Assembly (NCBI RefSeq): GCF_026586625.1 | Contig: NZ_JAODIW010000010.1 | Coordinates: 520,755 to 584,754, forward strand | DNA from: Halobium salinum | GTDB taxonomy: Archaea; Halobacteriota; Halobacteria; Halobacteriales; Haloferacaceae | DNA length: 64,000 nucleotides | Direction of reading: 5' to 3' | Shown here: positions 53,314 to 62,093 of the stretch, piece after piece | Layout: the number at the start of each line of letters is the position of its first letter | How positions within the stretch are numbered: position 1 is the first letter of the stretch | Position numbers and translations under genes: made by a program | The notes under the pieces: model-generated | The model's input: the letters and a program-made list of their open reading frames with translations, nothing else | Told to the model about the DNA's origin: nothing | Databases searched by the model: none

Positions 53314-54804
53314 ATGACCGCGCAGACGCTCGAACAGCGGGACCTCGCCGCCGTCATCGGCCTCGAGGTTCACGTCCAGTTGGAGACGGACACCAAGATA
53401 TTCTGCGGGTGTTCGACCGAAGCGACGGAGGACGAGGAGCCCAACACCCGGACCTGTCCCACCTGCCTCGGCCTGCCGGGTGCGCTCCCGGTGCTGAACG
53501 AGGGTGCCGTCGAGGCGGCCGTCAAGATAGGGAAGGCGCTCGACGCCGACATCCCCGAGGAGACCAGCTTCCACCGGAAGAACTACTACTACCCCGACCT
53601 CCCCAAGAACTTCCAGATAACGCAGTACGACGCTCCCATCTGTCGGGACGGACGCATCGAGGTCGAAATCGAGGACGAGCGCCGGGAGATTTCGATTCGG
53701 CGCGCCCACCTCGAAGAGGACCCCGGAAGCCTCCAGCACGCCGGCGGGAGCATCGACACCGCGGACTACACGTTGGTGAACTACAACCGCGCGGGGACGC
53801 CGCTGATGGAGGTCGTCACCAGGCCGGACTTCCGCTCGCCGAAGGAGACCCGCCGCTTCCTCGCGAAGATGGAGGAGGTACTCGAGTACCTCGGCGTGTT
53901 CGACGCGACCCGCGACGGCTCCCTGCGCGTGGACGCCAACATCTCGATGGTGCCCGCCGACGAGGTGGCCGAGGACGGCTCCATCGCCGAGGAGACCCTC
54001 GAGTCGGCCAACCGGACCGAGGTGAAGAACATCTCCAGTCACAAGGGCGCGGAGAAGGCGCTCGCCTACGAGGTCACCCGCCAGAAGAACGCCATCAAGC
54101 GCGGCCGCGCCGTCGAGCAGGAGACGCGACACTGGGACGAGTCCCGCGGTGTCACCGTCTCGATGCGCTCGAAGGAGGAGGAGAAAGATTACCGCTACTT
54201 CCGCGAAGCCGACCTCCCGCCCCTCCGGGTGTCGGGCTGGAAGGAGGAGATTCCCATCCCCGAACTCCCGGACGCCCGGCGCGACCGCTTCCGCGAGGAG
54301 TACGGTCTCGACGAGGAGTCCGCCGACAAGCTCACCTCGACCAAGGAGGTCGCGGACTTCTACGAGGAGGTCGCGGAGCGTTTCGACCCCGACCTCGCGG
54401 CGACGTGGGTCGCCGACAACCTGCTCGGCGAACTCAACTACCGCGACATGCGGATTACGGACGTGACGGACCGCCTCGACGAGTTCGCGCGCCTGGTCGA
54501 ACTCGTCGACGAGGGGGAAATCACGACGAAGAACGCCGAGGAGGTCGTCCTCCGACGGATGCTCGACGAGGGGGAGGACCCCGACGCCGTCATCGAGGCC
54601 GAGGGACTCGGGACGGCGGACGACGACGAGGTCGCCGTGGCGGTCTCCGAGGCCATCGACGAGAACCCCGACGCGGTCGAAGACTACCACGCCGGCGAGG
54701 GCGGCGCGCTCAACTTCCTCGTCGGCCAGGTGATGGGAAAGACGGGCGGCAGTGCGGACCCCGGCGACGTGAACCGACTCCTCCGCGAGCGACTGGAGGA
54801 CTGA
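53314..54804 (+). CDS. gatB: Asp/Glu-tRNA(Asn/Gln) amidotransferase subunit B
   Basis: 496 aa. GLEVHVQLETDTKIFCGC, CPTCLGLPGALP, VNYNRAGTPLMEVVT and FRSPKE are the GatB signatures, and the YqeY-type C-terminal domain ends the protein. It activates the side-chain carboxyl of mischarged tRNA in GatCAB. GatA and GatC are not in this window. A TATA-like CCTTTACT lies 27 bp before the ATG. Confidence 0.97.
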   Translation: MTAQTLEQRDLAAVIGLEVHVQLETDTKIFCGCSTEATEDEEPNTRTCPTCLGLPGALPVLNEGAVEAAVKIGKALDADIPEETSFHRKNYYYPDLPKNFQITQYDAPICRDGRIEVEIEDERREISIRRAHLEEDPGSLQHAGGSIDTADYTLVNYNRAGTPLMEVVTRPDFRSPKETRRFLAKMEEVLEYLGVFDATRDGSLRVDANISMVPADEVAEDGSIAEETLESANRTEVKNISSHKGAEKALAYEVTRQKNAIKRGRAVEQETRHWDESRGVTVSMRSKEEEKDYRYFREADLPPLRVSGWKEEIPIPELPDARRDRFREEYGLDEESADKLTSTKEVADFYEEVAERFDPDLAATWVADNLLGELNYRDMRITDVTDRLDEFARLVELVDEGEITTKNAEEVVLRRMLDEGEDPDAVIEAEGLGTADDDEVAVAVSEAIDENPDAVEDYHAGEGGALNFLVGQVMGKTGGSADPGDVNRLLRERLED

Positions 54805-54872
54805 CCCGCCCGAGCCCCGGCCGTACGGCCCCCGGAGTACCTCACGGTCCTCCCCCCTACGCCGACACCGGC

Positions 54873-54888
54873 GTATCAGTACTGATAC
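54873..54888. promoter_or_regulatory. Perfect 16-bp palindrome, candidate operator
   Basis: GTATCAGTACTGATAC is a perfect palindrome ending about 12 bp before the TATA-like ATTTAAGAT (54901-54909), followed by the half-copy GGGATAC (54894-54900). It is placed where a repressor or activator for the next gene would bind. Confidence 0.6.
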
Positions 54889-54931
54889 CACCTGGGATAC
54901 ATTTAAGATAGTGAGACTGTTCTACCAGGTG

Positions 54932-55735
54932 ATGACCGTCGGTCCCGTCGCGGTGGTCGGGGCCGAGGGCGAGACCACGGCCCGCTCGAGGGTCGACGGA
55001 GGACACATGGCACTACAGGGACTCAGACGATTGCTCGAACCGCGGTCGGCCGACACGGACGAACGTTCATCGGCGTCGAAATCACCGGCGTCGGCCGGAG
55101 AGCCGGTCGGCCGGCGCGGACCGGCGGAGGCGACGCCCGACGAGTCGCTCGACGACGTCGCCCGGCGGATGGCCGAGGGGGTCTGTGCGGGGTTCAAGTA
55201 CCACGACCAACGCCGGCACGAGGAGGCCGTCGAGGCGTTCTACGTCGTGGACATCAACCAGTTCCCGGGAGTCGAAGACGAGGTCGCCTACAACGCCGCG
55301 GAGGCGTACGTCGACGCCCTCTGGGAGAAGGACGCGGTCGAAGAGCGCCACCTCGTCGACGGCGAAATCGACCCCGGGTCCATGGCCGACGCGGACTACA
55401 CGAGCGTCTACGACCCGCTCGCACGCCGGGCGAACCTGCTCGGCGTCGACGAACTGTACGCCAGCCGGACCGCCGAGGCGTGGCACCTCCACAAGACCGG
55501 CGACGACTACTGGACCCCGTTTCTCGAAGCACAGGACCTGGAGCTTCAGGTCGCGATGGGCGAGGCGTACCCCGATAAACCTCGCGGCGGACAGGGCGGG
55601 TACGGCCCGCTCGCGACCCGCTACCTCGTCGGCGTCGAACTCCACGACATGCACGAGCCGGAGTGTTGGGAGCGAGCGGTCGACGTGATGGCCCCGTACT
55701 ACCGGCAGATTCTCGACGCCCACGAACGACGCTGA
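54932..55735 (+). CDS. Conserved-looking acidic protein of unknown function
   Basis: 267 aa from ATG 54932, 27 bp from the TATA box. A GTG at 54911 is too close to the TATA box, and ATG 55007 has a GGAGG but needs a long leader. After a low-complexity start the body (residues about 75-267) is alpha-rich: CAGFKYHDQRRHEEAVEAFY, DEVAYNAAEAYVDALW, AEAWHLHKTGDDYWTPF. No motif I know is present. The palindrome upstream suggests specific regulation. Confidence 0.65.
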   Translation: MTVGPVAVVGAEGETTARSRVDGGHMALQGLRRLLEPRSADTDERSSASKSPASAGEPVGRRGPAEATPDESLDDVARRMAEGVCAGFKYHDQRRHEEAVEAFYVVDINQFPGVEDEVAYNAAEAYVDALWEKDAVEERHLVDGEIDPGSMADADYTSVYDPLARRANLLGVDELYASRTAEAWHLHKTGDDYWTPFLEAQDLELQVAMGEAYPDKPRGGQGGYGPLATRYLVGVELHDMHEPECWERAVDVMAPYYRQILDAHERR

Positions 55736-55843
55736 GTTCCGTCCGTCGGACCGCCGACCCGCCGCACTCGGTGTCGAGCCTCGTCTGACAGCGTTTTCGA
55801 CGCCGACCACCCACCTTTTGTCCTCGGCGACGGAACTCCGGGC

Positions 55844-57280
55844 ATGAACCCTTCGAGCGAGGCGACCGCCGCCGTCGACGCCCTCTGTCGCGACGTGGTC
55901 GGCTCCGAACGCGTACCCGGGCTGAGCGTGACCGTCGCCGACGCCGACGGGACGGTCTACGCGTCGGGGTACGGCTCGCGCGACCTCGCGGGCAACCGCC
56001 CCGCCACCGCCGACACCCTCTACGGCGTCGGTTCGGTGACGAAGTCGATGACCGCCCTCGCCGTCGCCCAACTCGCCGAGGCGGGGATGCTCGCCGTCGA
56101 CGACCCCGCCGCCGACCACCTCGACGCCGACCTCGACGGCGCGCTCGACCACGACGGCGAGCCGGTTCGCCTGCGTCATCTCCTCTCACACACGTCCGGT
56201 CTCCCCTCGCTCGGAACGAGCGAGACGCTCATCGGTCGTCGCCTGCGCCGGAGCGTCGACACCCTCCCGATGGGCGACCGCGAGGACTTCTACGCCCACC
56301 TCCGGGGTGCCGTCGACGAACGGACCGGGCCGCCCGGCGAGCGCTTCGCCTACAGCAACGCGGGGTACGTCCTGCTCGGCCACGTCGTCGAGGAGGCGAC
56401 GGGCCGGCCGTTCGCCGAGTACGTCGAGGAACACCTGTTCGACCCGCTCGGGATGGAGCGGGCCACGTTCGACGACTTCGCGTTCTCGACCGACGACGAC
56501 CACGCGACGCCCTATCTCTTGGAAGAGGGCGAACCGACGGCCGCGAGCCTCCCGGTCAGGGAGCTGAGCCACCCCGCCGGCGGCGCGCTCGCCTCGACAG
56601 CCGACCTCGCGCGCTACCTCCGACTCTACCTCGGCGACGGTGACCTCGGGGGACAGCGCCACGTCGACTCCGCCACCGTCGGCGACCTGCTGGAGCCGCG
56701 GGTCGAGACGCCGTACGGCCCCTACGGCTTCGGCTGGTGGCGCGAGTCGGTCGCCGGTCACACGCTGAACGGCCACGCCGGCGACGTGGCGGTGTCGAGC
56801 GCCTACGCCGGCTTCTGTCCGGAGGAGGGGGTCGCCGTCGCGGTCGGGGCCAACACCGCCCCGCCGTTCCCGCTCAGTCGGGTCGGTCACGGCGTCTTCG
56901 CCGCGGTCCTCGGCGAGAACCCCTACGAGGCGGTGCCGTACTTCCGGCGGCGGGCGCTGTTCGGCGACGTGACCGGCGAGTACGCCGTCTACCGCGGCGT
57001 GAAGCGCGCGGTCGTCCGCCGTGACGGCGGGACGGTGCGGGTCGACTTCGACGGCCCGCTCGGCGGGGAGTCGACGCCGCTGGTCCCGGCCGACGACGCC
57101 GGTCGGACGTGGGTCGAGGACGGCGAGGCGGACTTCGAGGCGGTCGACGACGGCGGCGAGCGTCGGCCGGCGCGGTTCGTCGACGGCGAGGACGGCCCCG
57201 AGCTGCTGTTCGACCGCTGGCGACTCCACCGGGTGAGCGGGCACGTGCCGAGAGAGTCTCGTGCAGAGAGAGGGAGATAA
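55844..57280 (+). CDS. Class C beta-lactamase-like serine hydrolase
   Basis: 478 aa. Ser64-V-T-Lys67 is the catalytic SxxK (GVGSVTKSM), YSNAGY near 167 is the Tyr-x-Asn motif, and HTLNGHAGD fits the third box (HxG). The N-terminal 350 residues form the beta-lactamase/transpeptidase fold; the rest (about 360-478) is a beta-rich lipocalin-like tail common in this group. No signal peptide. Esterase or peptidase activity is likely; substrate unknown. The TAA stop lies inside the first 23-bp tandem repeat. Confidence 0.88.
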   Translation: MNPSSEATAAVDALCRDVVGSERVPGLSVTVADADGTVYASGYGSRDLAGNRPATADTLYGVGSVTKSMTALAVAQLAEAGMLAVDDPAADHLDADLDGALDHDGEPVRLRHLLSHTSGLPSLGTSETLIGRRLRRSVDTLPMGDREDFYAHLRGAVDERTGPPGERFAYSNAGYVLLGHVVEEATGRPFAEYVEEHLFDPLGMERATFDDFAFSTDDDHATPYLLEEGEPTAASLPVRELSHPAGGALASTADLARYLRLYLGDGDLGGQRHVDSATVGDLLEPRVETPYGPYGFGWWRESVAGHTLNGHAGDVAVSSAYAGFCPEEGVAVAVGANTAPPFPLSRVGHGVFAAVLGENPYEAVPYFRRRALFGDVTGEYAVYRGVKRAVVRRDGGTVRVDFDGPLGGESTPLVPADDAGRTWVEDGEADFEAVDDGGERRPARFVDGEDGPELLFDRWRLHRVSGHVPRESRAERGR

Positions 57281-57334
57281 GGTGGAAAGAGAGAGGGAGG
57301 TAAGGTGGAAAGAGAGAGGGAGGTAAGGTGGAGG
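57266..57334. repeat. Three 23-bp tandem repeats over the hydrolase stop codon
   Basis: Units at 57266-57288, 57289-57311 and 57312-57334, core GAGAGAGGGAGGTAAGGTGG. The first holds the stop TAA of the upstream hydrolase. Purine-rich on the plus strand throughout. Confidence 0.85.
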
Positions 57335-57554
57335 GGGAGGTAGGTCGAAGTCGACGAGTCGCGTTCGGACGAGCACGGAGTGCAGGGTCCGCACCCCGTC
57401 CCGCACGGCATTGGGTCCTCGCGCACGCGCGGCTCGCGGGCCCGCTGCGTCGCGAACGTGTACGGGCGAGAGACGCACGCAGGGGGCCGAATTCGGGCGA
57501 TGAGTGGGTAGAGTTGCGAAAGGTTTAGGCCCCCCGTCGGCTTAGGGCGGAGCA

Positions 57555-60059
57555 ATGAGTCGTGGGCCCTCGTTGATAATCACGGAGAAGGACAACGCCG
57601 CCCGCCGCATCGCGGACATCCTCAGCGGGGAGTCCGCCGAGAGCGAGCGAATCAACGGCGTGAACGTGTACAAGTGGGGTGGAAAGCGCGTCATCGGGCT
57701 GTCGGGTCACGTCGTCGGCGTCGACTTCCCGCCGGAGTACAACGACTGGCGGGACGTCGAGCCCGTCGAGCTCATCGACGCGCCCATCGCCAAACATCCG
57801 ACCCAGGAGAACATCGTCAGCGCCCTCCGACGGTTGGCGCGAAAGGCGGGCAAGGTCACCATCGCGACCGACTACGACCGCGAGGGGGAACTCATCGGGA
57901 AGGAGGCGTACGAACTGGTACGCGAGGTCAACGACGACGTCCCCGTCGACCGCGTGCGCTTCTCCTCCATCACGGAGAACGAGGTGAAGAACGCGTTCGA
58001 CAATCCGGACCAGATAGACTTCGACCTCGCCGCCGCCGGCGAGGCCCGGCAGGTCATCGACCTCGTGTGGGGCGCCGCCCTCACCCGGTATCTCTCCCTG
58101 TCGGCGCGCCAACTCGGCGACGACTTCATCTCGGTCGGCCGGGTGCAGGGACCGACGATGAAGCTCATCGTCGACCGCGAGCGCGAAATCGACGCGTTCG
58201 ACCCCGAGGACTACTGGGAGCTGTTCGCGGACCTCCAGAAGCAGGCCGACGACCCGGCGAACTTCGAGTCGCAGTACTTCTACCTCGACGAGGACGACAA
58301 CGAGGCCGAGCGGGTGTGGGACGGCGACGAGGCCGAGCGCGTCTACGAGACGCTGTCGGGCGCCACCGCGGCGGAGGTGACGGACGTAAACCGGCGCAGT
58401 CGGACCGACACGCCGCCGGCGCCGTTCAACACCACGCAGTTCATTCGCGCGGCCGGCTCCATCGGTTACTCCGCCCAGCGCGCCATGAGCATCGCGGAGG
58501 ACCTCTACACCGCCGGCTACATCACCTACCCGCGGACGGACAACACGGTGTACCCCGAGGACCTCGACGAGCGCGAACTTCTCGAAGCCTTCGACAACAC
58601 GCAGTTCGAGGACGACGCCGACCTCCTGCTCGAACAGGAGGAAATCGAAGCCACGGAGGGCGAGAAGGAGACGACCGACCACCCGCCCATCCACCCGACC
58701 GGCGAGTATCCGGGCGCCTCCGACCTCGACGAGGACGAGTGGGACGTGTACGAGCTCGTCGTCCGGCGCTTCTTCGCCACGGTCGCGGAGGCCGCCGAGT
58801 GGGAGCACCTGCGCGTCGTCGCAGATGTAGAGGGCCTCTCACTGAAGGCCAACGGCAAACGCCTCGTCAAAGAGGGGTACCACGCCGTCTACCCGTACTT
58901 CAACAACACCGAGAGCTTCGTCCCCGACGTGGACGTGGGCGAGGCGCTCGACGTGACCGACACCCGCCTCGAAGCCAAGCAGACCCAACCGCCGCGTCGC
59001 TACGGTCAGTCCCGGCTCATCGAGACGATGGAAGACATGGGTATCGGGACGAAGGCCACCCGCCACGACGTGATTCAGAAGCTGTACGACCGCGGGTACA
59101 TCGAGTCCGACCCGCCTCGTCCCACGCGGCTGGCGCGCTCGGTCGTCGAGGCCGCCGAGGAGTTCGCCGAACTCATCGTGAGCGAGGAGATGACCGCCCA
59201 ACTCGAATCGGACATGGCTGCCATCGCCGAGGGCGAGAAGAACTTCGACGAGGTGACCGACGAGTCCCGCGAGCTACTGGAGGAGGTGTTCGACGCCCTG
59301 ATGGAATCCGGCGACGAACTCGGCGACCACCTCCAGAAGTCACTCAAGGCCGACAAGACCCTCGGCCCCTGCCCGGAGTGTGGCGAGGACCTCCTCGTCC
59401 GGAAGAGCCGCCACGGCTCGTACTTCGTCGGCTGTGACGGCTACCCCGACTGCCGGTACACCCTCCCGCTCCCGTCGACGGGGAAGCCGCTCATCCTCGA
59501 CGAGACCTGCGAGGAACACGAGTTGAACGAGGTGAAGATGCTCGCCGGGCGCAAGACGTTCACCCACGGCTGTCCGCAGTGTAAGGCCGACGAGGCCGAC
59601 GAGGCCGACGACGAGGTCATCGGTGTGTGTCCGGAGTGCGGCGAGGAGCACGGCGGCGAGTTGGCCATCAAACAGCTTCGCTCCGGCTCCCGGCTCGTGG
59701 GCTGTACGCGCTACCCCGACTGTGACTACTCGCTGCCGCTGCCCCGGCGCGGCGAAATCGAGGTGACCGACGAGATGTGCGAGGAGCACGACCTCCCCGA
59801 ACTCGTCGTCCACAGCGGCGACGAGCCGTGGGAGCTCGGCTGTCCCATCTGCAACTACCGCGAGTTCCAGGCCCGACAGGTCGACGCCTCCGAACTGGAG
59901 AGCATCGAGGGAATCGGCGAGAAGACCGCCGAGAAGCTGAAGGCCGCCGGTATCGAGGACGTGCCCAAGCTGAAGGAGTCGGACCCCGATGATTTGGCGG
60001 CGAACGTGGAGGGTGTGAGTCCCGACCGGGTTCGGGACTGGCAGGCGAGCGCGGACTGA
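57555..60059 (+). CDS. topA: DNA topoisomerase I
   Basis: 834 aa. TOPRIM at the start (SLIITEKDNAA...TIATDYDREGELIG), the catalytic Tyr in YITYPRTDNTVY, and a C-terminal half with zinc-ribbon Cys sets (CPECGEDLL...CDGYPDC, CPQC, CPECGEEHG...CTRYPDC, CPIC). It ends with a helix-hairpin-helix (IEGIGEKTAEKLKAAG). Relaxes negative supercoils through a 5'-phosphotyrosine. TATA-like GTTTAGG is about 29 bp before the ATG. Confidence 0.97.
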   Translation: MSRGPSLIITEKDNAARRIADILSGESAESERINGVNVYKWGGKRVIGLSGHVVGVDFPPEYNDWRDVEPVELIDAPIAKHPTQENIVSALRRLARKAGKVTIATDYDREGELIGKEAYELVREVNDDVPVDRVRFSSITENEVKNAFDNPDQIDFDLAAAGEARQVIDLVWGAALTRYLSLSARQLGDDFISVGRVQGPTMKLIVDREREIDAFDPEDYWELFADLQKQADDPANFESQYFYLDEDDNEAERVWDGDEAERVYETLSGATAAEVTDVNRRSRTDTPPAPFNTTQFIRAAGSIGYSAQRAMSIAEDLYTAGYITYPRTDNTVYPEDLDERELLEAFDNTQFEDDADLLLEQEEIEATEGEKETTDHPPIHPTGEYPGASDLDEDEWDVYELVVRRFFATVAEAAEWEHLRVVADVEGLSLKANGKRLVKEGYHAVYPYFNNTESFVPDVDVGEALDVTDTRLEAKQTQPPRRYGQSRLIETMEDMGIGTKATRHDVIQKLYDRGYIESDPPRPTRLARSVVEAAEEFAELIVSEEMTAQLESDMAAIAEGEKNFDEVTDESRELLEEVFDALMESGDELGDHLQKSLKADKTLGPCPECGEDLLVRKSRHGSYFVGCDGYPDCRYTLPLPSTGKPLILDETCEEHELNEVKMLAGRKTFTHGCPQCKADEADEADDEVIGVCPECGEEHGGELAIKQLRSGSRLVGCTRYPDCDYSLPLPRRGEIEVTDEMCEEHDLPELVVHSGDEPWELGCPICNYREFQARQVDASELESIEGIGEKTAEKLKAAGIEDVPKLKESDPDDLAANVEGVSPDRVRDWQASAD

Positions 60060-60113
60060 ACCTTCCTCGCGCTTTCGGGATTCCGGACCGTCCCTGCGAC
60101 GTAACACCGAAGT

Positions 60114-60127
60114 ATACGTAGACGTAT
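60114..60127. promoter_or_regulatory. Inverted repeat over the vapB start, candidate self-operator
   Basis: ATACGT-AG-ACGTAT is a perfect inverted repeat whose right arm overlaps the vapB start codon. Ribbon-helix-helix antitoxins usually repress their own promoter by binding such sites. Confidence 0.55.
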
Positions 60128-60377
60128 GAGTTCGACGACCATCCGCGTCTCCGAGCGGACCCGCGACTTCCTCGAACGACACAAACGGGAGGGCGAGTCG
60201 TTCGACGACGTAATCAACCGGCTGTTGGCGGACGACACCGACCCGATGTCGGGGTTCGGCGCGTGGGCGGACTCGGGCCTCGCCGACGCTGTCGAGGAAG
60301 TTCGCGAGGAGATGGACGAGGAGTTCGAACGCGGCGGCGAAGCGGCCTTCGGCGGCCAGGAGCACCCCGACACGTGA
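60126..60377 (+). CDS. vapB: VapB-type antitoxin
   Basis: 83 aa. The N-terminal STTIRVSERTRDFLERHKR pattern is a ribbon-helix-helix DNA-binding start, followed by FDDVINRLL and an acidic Gly-rich end that would wrap the toxin. Its TGA overlaps the toxin's GTG by three bases (GTGA, 60374-60377), so the pair is coupled. Confidence 0.9.
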   Translation: MSSTTIRVSERTRDFLERHKREGESFDDVINRLLADDTDPMSGFGAWADSGLADAVEEVREEMDEEFERGGEAAFGGQEHPDT

Positions 60378-60766
60378 AACTTCTCGATACGAGCTTTCTC
60401 GTCGACTACCTCCGGGGCCACCCCAGCGCAGGCGAGTACGTGACCGACCACGACGGCGAGGCGTTCGTCGGCTCCGCCGTCGCGTTCTACGAACTGTACC
60501 ACGGCGCGGTGAAGGTCGGTCGTCCGGTCGAGGACGTCGACCGTGACCTCCAGTGGGTCGACCGCGAACCGTTCGGTTTCAAACACGGACAGGAGGCCGC
60601 GCGAATCCGCGAGGAACTCGAATCCTCGGGTGAACGCATCGAGCACTCCGACATGGTGCTCGCAGGCGTCGCCCGGTCCCTCGGCGCGCCGGTCGTGACG
60701 GCGAACGCCGAGCACTTCGAGCGGGTTTCCGGAATCGTCGTCGAGAACCACCGAGAGCTGTACTAG
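60374..60766 (+). CDS. vapC: VapC-type PIN-domain toxin (RNase)
   Basis: 130 aa from GTG 60374. PIN acidic residues are visible: Asp5 in LLDTSFLVDYL, Glu in VAFYELYHG and Asp in EHSDMVLAGVA, with VVTANAEHFER near the end. It is an RNase toxin held by VapB. The key residues look intact, so it may be active. Confidence 0.92.
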   Translation: MKLLDTSFLVDYLRGHPSAGEYVTDHDGEAFVGSAVAFYELYHGAVKVGRPVEDVDRDLQWVDREPFGFKHGQEAARIREELESSGERIEHSDMVLAGVARSLGAPVVTANAEHFERVSGIVVENHRELY

Positions 60767-60835
60767 CGGGGTGGTTCGAGAGGTGGGCTGATACGGCGCA
60801 AGCTTGCAGTGACGACTGGCTTACTCCCGCGACCG

Positions 60836-60964
60836 CTACTCTCCCGCCGCCTCCTCCACGATCTCGATCTCCTCGTCGGTCAGGCCGTACAGTTCGCACA
60901 CGATGTCGTTGACGAGGTCGTTCCCACACGGAGCTAAGAAGACGCGTGGACCATCGTACCCCAT
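60836..60964 (-). pseudogene. 42-aa fragment like the tail of a DNA methylase
   Basis: Reading from ATG 60964 the ORF gives MGYDGPRVFLAPCG, then NDIVCELYGLTDEEIEIVEE and stop TAG. LYGLTDEEIEIVE closely resembles the C-terminal end of Eco57I/PglX-type DNA methylases and restriction enzymes. No methylase body precedes it. It is either a relic of a restriction-modification gene or a small protein using the same ending. Confidence 0.5.
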
Positions 60965-61006
60965 TCGGCAACATCGTCCGGCCCGCACGTCAAGTAGCTA
61001 TCCAGT

Positions 61007-61207
61007 CTACACCGCCACCAACCCGAACTCCTCGGGGTACTCGTAGTAGTACGCCAACGCATCCTCGACCTGCTCGACGGTGAGGCCGTACTTGTGGGCG
61101 ATGTCCTCTGGACCGAACTTCAGGAACTCGTAGGCGCGGACTACGTCGACGACGCGAACGTCGGTGTCGTCGACGGTCGGAACGGGAGTGTGAACGATGC
61201 GGTTCAT
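61007..61207 (-). CDS. DUF433-family antitoxin-like protein, unpaired
   Basis: 66 aa from ATG 61207: RVVDVVRAYEFLKFGPEDIAHKYGLTVEQVEDALAYYYEYPEEFG, a helix-turn-helix-like DUF433 core. Members are usually followed by a DUF5615 (PIN-like) toxin gene; here the next frame downstream is the methylase-tail fragment, so the partner is missing. Confidence 0.75.
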   Translation of the reverse strand: MNRIVHTPVPTVDDTDVRVVDVVRAYEFLKFGPEDIAHKYGLTVEQVEDALAYYYEYPEEFGLVAV

Positions 61208-61245
61208 GCTAGACACTCCGCGCTCTCGGTCGATAACCACCCACC

Positions 61246-61270
61246 GCGGTTCCCGGGTGGTGGGAACCGC
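61246..61270. repeat. Perfect inverted repeat in divergent gap
   Basis: GCGGTTCCC and GGGAACCGC around a 7-base loop (GGGTGGT), between the DUF433-like gene (minus) and the GGGP synthase (plus). Possibly an operator shared by both genes. Confidence 0.5.
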
Positions 61271-61326
61271 CCCACCACCGGGTCGTTCCGCGCCCTTTTT
61301 ACCCCCACACGGAGGTAGCTCTGCCA

Positions 61327-62058
61327 ATGAGCGCACCGTGGAGCGAGTGGGACCACGTCACGAAGGTGGACCCCGACAAGTCGCTGGCCGACGGCGAGAC
61401 GTTCGAGGACGTCTGCGAGACCGGGACCGACGCGCTGGAGATCGGCGGGACGATGGACATCACTCAGGAGAAAATGAACCGGGTCGTCGAGGCCTGCTCG
61501 AAGTACGACGTGCCGCTGTATCAGGAGCCGTCGAACCCGGGCGTCGTCGTCGAGTCGGACGCGCTGGACGGCTACCTCATCCCGACCGTCTTCAACGCGG
61601 AGGACTCCTTCTGGATAACGGGCGCCCACAAGGAGTGGGTCCGCATCGAGGACGGGATGGACTGGGCGCGCACCCACACCGAGGCGTACATCGTCCTGAA
61701 CCCGGACGCCTCCGTCGCCGAGCTGACGAACGCCGACACCGACCAGTCCGCCGACGACGTGGCCTCCTTCGCCCGCGTCGCCGAGAAGATGTTCGGCCAG
61801 GAGATCGTCTACGTCGAGTACTCGGGCACCTACGGCGACACCGAAATCGTCGGCGCCGCCCACGACGCACTGGACGAGGCCACGCTGTTCTACGGCGGCG
61901 GCGTCCGCGACTACGACGCCGCCTACGAGATGGGGGGCGTGTCGGACGTGGTCGTCGTCGGCGACCTGCTCCACGACGAGGGCGTCGACGCGGTCCGCGA
62001 GACGGTCGAGGGGGCGAAGGATGCCCACGCCGAGGTCGTCGACGCCACGGCGGAGTAG
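61327..62058 (+). CDS. Geranylgeranylglyceryl phosphate synthase
   Basis: 243 aa, TIM-barrel prenyltransferase. [32 protein letters not shown] and [11 protein letters not shown] are the family signatures, with phosphate binding by the Gly-rich loops. It joins geranylgeranyl diphosphate to glycerol-1-phosphate, the first step of archaeal ether-lipid synthesis. A T-rich box (CCCTTTTTA) lies about 30 bp before the ATG. Confidence 0.96.
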   Translation: MSAPWSEWDHVTKVDPDKSLADGETFEDVCETGTDALEIGGTMDITQEKMNRVVEACSKYDVPLYQEPSNPGVVVESDALDGYLIPTVFNAEDSFWITGAHKEWVRIEDGMDWARTHTEAYIVLNPDASVAELTNADTDQSADDVASFARVAEKMFGQEIVYVEYSGTYGDTEIVGAAHDALDEATLFYGGGVRDYDAAYEMGGVSDVVVVGDLLHDEGVDAVRETVEGAKDAHAEVVDATAE

Positions 62059-62093
62059 AACTAGAACACGGGGAGCGTGCGCCGGGACCCCCG

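Noticed and set aside
57328-57528. 66-codon open frame before topA
   Set aside because: Starts within the purine-rich tandem repeat and overlaps the topA promoter; Arg-rich without motif.
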